A stretch of 64,000 nucleotides of DNA from contig JALIRH010000002.1 in NCBI GenBank assembly GCA_023055505.1, positions 26,046,437-26,110,436 of the forward strand. The letters are read 5' to 3'. The translations under genes and the position numbers were made by a program. Under the pieces are notes generated by a model. The model was not told where the DNA came from and made no database searches. It saw only the letters and a list, made by a program, of their open reading frames with translations. Source of the stretch: Callipepla californica brunnescens. Taxonomy: Eukaryota > Chordata > Aves > Galliformes > Odontophoridae. Position 1 is the stretch's first letter; each line of letters begins with the position of its first letter. Positions 57,661 to 64,000 of the stretch are shown here, piece by piece.

Positions 57661-60428
57661 GGAGGCAGAGATGAGGGTGGTACAGTTGTGAAATGGCATT
57701 TTTTTTCCTCAGTCTCCCTTAATAACGAATGAATGGGAGCAATTTGCTGGGAATTTTTGGTGCAGTTTGTTTTTTTGTTGTTTGCTGGAAGCTGACCAAG
57801 GGTAACCACTTTGCCCTTAAAAGGAATCGTGTGAGTGAACTAGGACTGTGTGTGACGAATGAGGTGTGCTGGAGCTGCTGGCAGCTCTCATCTGTGTTTG
57901 TGGGACAGTTCTCGGCCCCCAGTTGGAGTGATCATGGGTTGCAGTCCTGGACACAGCACATGCTGCTGGTAGATGTGTGCTGCTTGCTCTCTGTGTCCGC
58001 CAGCTCAATACCGAAAAAGTGCTTTTTAGGGATGTGGTCCTTCATATGCATAATGCATCCCATGAGAAGTGTGGTGGCATAGACTTATGCCCTACCAGTC
58101 TCTGCACTGCTCAGCCCTCGACCCCATTGCTGTGGGCCGAGAAGGATGGTTAGTTTTTTCCTCAGTGAGAAAGTGCCCATTGGCTTTCTCTTCATTAACC
58201 TCGAGTATTCATAATACTTTCAAGTGATTTATTGAATGTCTTCACTAAAAATAGCAAGCAGCTTGACTATTGCTCGAGGTCAGCCAAAAGGATGCTGAGG
58301 ACTAAAAGTGAAACTGTTATGAGTGTTCGTATTAATTTGTAAAGACCGAACAGGAAATAGAAAGTGAATAAAAAGACTGCGTGTTATCTTCTGTGGTGCT
58401 CAGCTCCGTTCCTGGTCTGGTGGTGACATCTAACTCGGCAGAGCGGAGCATGTACGCGTTGAGCGATGCCAGTGCTGATGAACAATCTGCAATTTGATCA
58501 CTTTCACCTTTCGGGCAACTTGCCAGGCTTTCCAGTCTGAATTGATGGCTGTGGTGACGTTTGCCTCATTGTATGAGAAAGTACATGTGTGGGTGGTATT
58601 TGTTGTTTGACAACAAAACTAACGAAGACAGGAAACTGAACAACTTCTGTTGCTCAAACTTGGGATAAAAATACACATCTTTTCATTGCTGTTTTTGCCA
58701 AAGATAAGAGTCAGACTTCCCTAAAATCCTGACCCAGCTGAAGCTGTTGGAAAAATCACGGTAGTTTAAACAGACATGGAATTTGGGCCCAATTACATAA
58801 TCATGGGTGTGCATCCATCAGTCTCTCCATCAGTCCTACTGATCTTTAAGTACGGTTTCAAACTACCAGAGGCACTTAGCATCACTGGACACAGAATCAG
58901 AGCAGGTAAAACGCCTCAGTGATTGGATACCGAAGTGTGAAATTACACAGCTCATCGTTTTACCATCTTGAATGTATTTTTTTAACGCAGTGGATAAAAG
59001 CTTACTTGAACTTTAGATAGGCAGTGCAGTTATGACAAGCAGTCATGAGATGGGCTGGTTACTTAGGAAATTTTCTGCTTCAGCAGATCAAGTGGCAAAC
59101 GCCTGCATCATACTGACAGAGGGAACCTTGCACAGAAACCTTTGGTGAGCTGGGCTTTATGAATTCAGTGAACGAAACATTTGAGCCAACTTGATCCTTT
59201 GTACACACGACTACGTCTTTTTAAACAAATCTTTTCTTTACGTAATTGTGTCTAATGTAAGTGCTGCCTAAGGAAAAAATCAGAACCAACTTTTGTACAG
59301 TCCACTGTGGTGCAGTTGCTGCTCTGACTGTCCAGGTGAGCAGCAGTGCTCATGGCTCTGTGCTGCACAGGGCTCATCTGGCACAGCACTGGATGGGGAA
59401 AGCACAGTTAATAATGGTGAAACTGAGGCTGCTAGGGGTCTGCTTCTGGATGCGTGGCCCAGCAGTGCTGTAGACATCTGCCCTTCCTTCCTCAGGCCAT
59501 GAGAGAAGTGGCTTCTTGTGCCTGTGTTCTTCCCACTGCTTCCTTTGGGATGGGGCAGTGGGTTTTACCTACAGCTTGCCACGTTGAGCTGACATGTTTC
59601 ATCAGTACAAAAAGGAGTAAAGCATCCCTTTTCCCTTCTGTTCTTCCACCTCCCAGTGGACTGGTGTCCATGGGCTTGTGTTAGAACTTGCTGCAGTGAG
59701 CTGCCTGAACTTGCCTGAACAGCTGGCAACCAGTGCAGCATCCTGATAGTGTGAGGGAAGAGGTGATAACGTCCTAGCTGGGCATGAGGGACAAAAAGGA
59801 AAGGGAGGGAAAGGAACAAGCCTTCCTCCTTTAGGGACAGCATCTCTGTGGCTGGATGATCTTTGCACAGAACTTTGGGATTCATTCTTCGTGTTCTTAG
59901 TAAAGGCTCTTCTCCTATGTGACTTGTTCAGTCCATGCAGTTTGCCAGAGGTTTTGTGTCCAGAGACACTGAGAAAGCAGAGGTCACTTTTGGCCTCTGC
60001 ACGTTTCTGCTTGTGTTATTCCTTTGTCTGCAGGGGTACTGAGATGAAACTGTGATACCACTTTGCTGTGCAGTCAGACCCAAAAATAAGCTTCTCTGCT
60101 GGCACTCCTCCTCTGAACAGGAAAACTGTCAATGTTTTTTGTCTGGAGCCAAACATAGCTTTTGGAGATCATCTGAACTGGTGGCAACAGTCCTTATGTG
60201 CTCATCTCCTCTGGAGGGCCATGCTCTCCATGTCTTGACTCAAAACAAGGTAGAGAAGATAAGAATGTGTGCATAATACTGGTGGTGTAAATGTGTCCTC
60301 CAGGCTCTTAAGTGCCAGGGATCAGCTCTTACCCTTGAAGCCTTTGTCCTCAGTGCCTGATTTCATTCAGAAACTGGATACATCTGTGAACTACCATAAC
60401 CTGATTTAACTGAAACCTCGTCATTCAG

Positions 60429-60452
60429 AAAAAAAAAAAAAAAAAAAAAAAA
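60429..60452 (+). repeat. Run of 24 A
   Basis: Uninterrupted poly-A. No adjacent retrotransposed gene or target-site duplication was recognised, so treated as a simple repeat. Confidence 0.95.
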
Positions 60453-62213
60453 GGTCCTTATTTTCCACTGTGACGCTTAGGCAAATGGGTTCAGTTTTTG
60501 CAACCTTTGAGAGGATCTGCAATCTTACGTCTCTTATCTCTGCTGGCTGCTTCCAAACCCGGGCAGTCACTCCTGCCCTGAGAAATCTCACACCTCTCTG
60601 TATCTGATTTGCAAGAGGTCTTGAAAATAAAGCTGATTTCTTTTTTTCACTGGAGACACTGCTACACACACCTTGGTCCACACAAAGATCTTTCAGATGC
60701 AAACTGACCAGATGAGTGTCTTTAGTGAGGCATGCCAACAGCTTACTGCTGTGTGTGGGAAGTTCTCCCCTGTCTCTCTGATGCCTGGATTTTGGGATCT
60801 CTGCATGCTTAATCTTGAATGAGATTATGGGAGAGGTGATGGTGTTTCTCTGTCCTGCTTGGAACCACTGCCATTCTTCCTGATATCAAACCAGCAGAAA
60901 ATGGAAAGAAACAGAGCTTCTCATACATCTTCAGTAGTGAGTGGTCTTAAAGTTGCTGAAATCAAGGAGATAAAACATTAACGTAGATTCCTAACATGAA
61001 TTTTACTTCCACCTGCAGAGCGGGTGGATGTTTCTGCCAGTTGCAGAGTCCATACACAAGGCTGTACTACTGTACTTAAACCTAGAGCTGTGGTGTGCTG
61101 CTTCTTAATGTAGACAGAATCAAAATGAGGGTCAGCAACGATTATGATGCTTTTCCATTAGCTTCTGTTACCTTCTTTACGTGTCCTACGGCAGACAGAT
61201 GGTCATTTCAGGGAAGATAGTTCACAGGAAGACCATAGAAAACACCTTGATGTGAGATTTCAAAGCTTCAGCCACTGCAGTAGGATCACCTGATGTGATG
61301 GCACTCACTAATTACAGCTTGTTATTACAGTTAGCAATGTAATAGAAATAACAGCCAAAATTGCCTGTAGTTTAATGAATTTACTTGCCACCTTGTGTTG
61401 CCACACTCATTTTTAACTCTATTTTTCCAGGCTTTCCCTGAGCTGGGCAGACAGACCGGGTGTGCCCTGCTCTTCTTTCCTGCTCAGTGGCTCTCTCCTG
61501 TCCTCCTTCTGAAGCTCATAGTGTCTCGCAGAGACCTCTGACTTACAGGGCCACGCACGTATGCCACCTCAAGAAGCGTGATAATCGTCTTAGTTAATTT
61601 TAAACTCTCTGTTTGGGAAACCAATAATTGGGAAAGCAATTATGGCTTCCCATTTTGGGCCAGCCTGTTCCTTCTTAATTTGTGTCTGGTGAAAACCTGA
61701 GTGGTCGAGGGTGGGCGTTTTGCAAAGCATAACATGAAGCAGCAGGATTGCTGAGTGAGAAGTGAACCAGTTTTGCAAATAAAATCCTCTGCTTTCACTC
61801 TGCTTAAGGCTTTCCTTTTGTTCCTATGAAGGAGGAGGAAAAGGCTCCCGTATCTCTGAATTGTTTTTGTTTAGAACTGAATGTGGCATATGGGAACGGC
61901 CATGGTTGTTTCACTTAGTATCTCCTGTAATCTTATTGACATCCCTCTCTCCAGTTTTAGTAACACTTAGACTTCCCGTGTCAGTTATTGCAGGATTTCA
62001 GATGTCACAAATTGATGCTTGTTCAGTATGGGACACAGCGGGTGCCTGCACATGTGCTGGATGTTGGTATGTGCTTCTAAGTGTGTGTGAGTGTGTCTAA
62101 GCCCATGCACAAGTGAAAATTTCTGGTGTTCATCCGGATGTGCCCTGATAGACAAACATCTCATGCTGTGTGCTACACTTCTTGCAGATAAACTTAGATT
62201 TAGCCAAATAATG

Positions 62214-62231
62214 TATGTGTGTGTGTGTGTG
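62214..62231 (+). repeat. TG dinucleotide repeat
   Basis: About nine TG units followed by 'tctgcag'. Short microsatellite in ZNF704 intron 1. Confidence 0.9.
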
Positions 62232-63278
62232 TCTGCAGTAGCGGTGAAGTGATGGAGACTTCTTGGTGACTCCAGTTCTTGCTGCCTCTCACCACATTGC
62301 TCATCTATACAGATTTTCAGGTTCGTATTTTAATGTTTAGAAAATAAGTACTGTGGACACTTTCTATATTCAGACAAATGACAAAGGTACAGACTTTGTC
62401 CTAGCTAGGTTGAAAACAAATACTGCAGGAGGGATCAGGTACCAGGTACAGTGACCTTAAAATGCTACATCTTAAGTGTTGCTAGAGAGCAGCAGTTTAC
62501 AAATGCTTAGAGTGATTAGGTTAACACAGTTTAGTATAATGAGCAACCGCTGGTTAAGCAAGTAATTAAATGCAAAATATACTCCAAAATGTAATGATAC
62601 ATTGAAATTCAGGGCAGACTATTTCCAAGCATCATTACAAGAATGTCTTATCTCTTTGTATTCCTGTATGAATAGAGGTTCCTGCCTAAATGGAAATTCA
62701 GTCTGTGCAATGTGCTCTTTCCTTCTGGTGAGACTACAGTTTTGGAATGGCAAAAATGAGATCTTTCTTACATAAAGAATGCTGCTAAAATAAACTGCAA
62801 ATACTGTACGAAGTAGTAAGAATAAACCAAAACCTTTGTCCTCACAGGGATTCAATTTAAATATTTTGTACTTGTATGATGCTATCTCAGTAATAAGTTC
62901 AGTGTTTCTCATTGCTGCTATTCTGTTTGCTGTCAACTCTGCGCCTGATTTCTTTCTTGTTCAGAAGAAATTGATAGGCTTATTGTTGTCCTTAGAACAT
63001 AGCCTGCTGCTCAGGCTGTGCCTGAAAATAGTCTTGAAGGCATTGATCTCTTACTTTGGATGAATGTGTATCATGTCAGATATACTCATTTCATTGTTGT
63101 TAGTAGGTGTGCGTTAACACTTCCCATGAATAACGCTAGGCTGAAGCATATTGATTCCTGCTTTCTCTCTCCTCCCTTGAAGCTGTGTGTTTGTTCAGTG
63201 GTAAGTCAAAAATGATAAAGCCTTGTTTTAAAAAAAATCTTGTGGCTTTTGTTTTCTCAGCAGATGGCAGCTTTAGAT

Positions 63279-63471
63279 TCACGGATTCATAGATTCATTA
63301 GTTTGGAAAGGACCTACAAGATCATCTAGTCCAACCATTCTCCCACCACCATCCCTACCCACCAAGCTACTAAATCAAATCCCTCAGCACCTCATCTAAA
63401 CGCTTCTTGAACAGCGCTAGGGATGGTGCCTCAACCACCTCCCTAGGCAGGCCATTCCAGTGCCTGACCAG
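63279..63471 (-). mobile_element. CR1 LINE 3' fragment
   Basis: Reverse CR1 tail 'ggattcatagattcatt', then 'gtttggaaaggacctacaagatcatctagtccaaccattctcccaccacc', 'ctcagcacctcatctaaacgcttcttgaacagc' and 'cctaggcaggccattccagtgcctgacca'. About 190 bases. Same tail variant as at 25,291-25,353. Well preserved, so relatively young. Confidence 0.94.
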
Positions 63472-64000
63472 TGGCGGTCCATAGCACGTAGCATGCTTGT
63501 GTCTGTTTCAGAGCGTGGAAGAGGTGGCCACGAAGTCAGAATGGAAAGATAGCTTGTGAAATGCAAAGAGCTGTGTGGCAGACTGGGAGGCTCTAAACCA
63601 ACTTGTGGCTATCAGTGCTTTACCTAGGAATCAGAGCAGTGTTTTCTGGCAGAGTTAGACCAACTGAGCATGTAGGCAATGAGATGGCAGTCCAAACTCC
63701 CTGTCTTAAAACTGTGCCTCATTAGCAGCTGTTCAGTGTTACTATTGTACGTAAACCAAGGTGTCAGCATTAAGTTGAAATCATTTATCTGTTGACAATG
63801 CAGATTTATCCCGAATGGGAGCTGTGAGCAGTGGTGTGTGGGTGTGTGTTGATTTGGTTGGGGTTTATATTTAAAGGAAATTCTTACCCATCTTTTCTGG
63901 AAAACAGCCAGGGTGGCTTGCAGGGGTTCTTTGTTTTGGAATGAAATGACAGTGGGACCAAGTCCTGTTATGGTGGCCTGTAGTTGAAATACTGCAAGTC

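Larger units (their letters stand above)
54733..64000 (+). other. ZNF704: ZNF704 intron 1 (partial, right edge open)
   Basis: Begins with GTGCGT inside the CpG island and runs to the window end with no further exon recognised. Contents: a TA-rich repeat (57,571-57,660), 24 A (60,429-60,452), a TG repeat (62,214-62,231) and a CR1 fragment (63,279-63,471). Open frames here have no domain support. Confidence 0.75.

Noticed and set aside
57505..57732. 75-codon ORF with a Tyr/Ile-rich middle resembling a membrane helix
   Set aside because: The hydrophobic middle is translation of the TA repeat at 57,571-57,660.
60421..60460. Run of 24 A as the tail of a processed pseudogene or SINE
   Set aside because: No gene-like or repeat-like body was found on either side and no target-site duplication was seen.
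1..64000. CRISPR arrays, prokaryotic operons, tRNA or rRNA genes
   Set aside because: No regularly spaced direct repeats, ribosome-binding-site-led gene strings, or cloverleaf or rRNA-like sequences were noticed. The gene structure is vertebrate.

Overview
The window reads as nuclear DNA of a bird, most likely chicken or another galliform. The recognisable interspersed repeats are CR1 LINE 3' ends, with their 'gattctatgattctatg'-type tails and 'ggttggactagatgatct' body. There is also a fragment with the terminal sequence I know from the chicken mariner Galluhop. I saw no Alu, L1 or B-type SINEs. Genes are split by GT-AG introns and two CpG islands are present. No prokaryotic features, CRISPR arrays or convincing RNA genes were seen.

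Layout. (1) 1-16,497: upstream intron sequence of PAG1, carrying four CR1 pieces. (2) 16,498-29,056: the complete coding part of PAG1 on the plus strand, in six exons (16,584-16,708; 19,614-19,665; 20,186-20,282; 22,305-22,900; 27,778-27,837; 28,709-29,056). They join in frame to a 425-residue protein against 432 in human. (3) 29,057 to about 37,890: the probable very long PAG1 3' UTR, ending near an AATAAA at 37,869. (4) 37,890-48,840: intergenic, with a CR1, simple repeats and an old LINE reverse-transcriptase relic. (5) 48,850-49,500: an orphan CpG island with no assigned gene. (6) 49,500-53,820: intergenic. (7) 53,860-55,200: a very GC-rich CpG island holding the promoter, 5' UTR and first coding exon (54,451-54,732) of a gene I identify as ZNF704. 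(8) 54,733-64,000: the start of ZNF704 intron 1, which runs off the window.

The PAG1 then ZNF704 order in the same orientation matches human 8q21.13, where both lie on the reverse strand. PAG1 is a raft-anchored adaptor that brings Csk to Src-family kinases. ZNF704 belongs to the SLC2A4RG/ZNF395 family of nuclear DNA-binding proteins. I see no functional link between them beyond conserved neighbourhood.

The least expected finds are relics and regulatory details: a decayed hAT (Charlie-like) transposase C-terminus on the minus strand of a PAG1 intron (about 25,399-25,900); a mariner 3' end beside it; an ancient LINE RT fragment at about 47.0-47.16 kb; a 7-codon upstream ORF in the PAG1 leader; a 60-nt frame-neutral PAG1 exon; and the orphan CpG island. 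I did not find a clearly new biological system.
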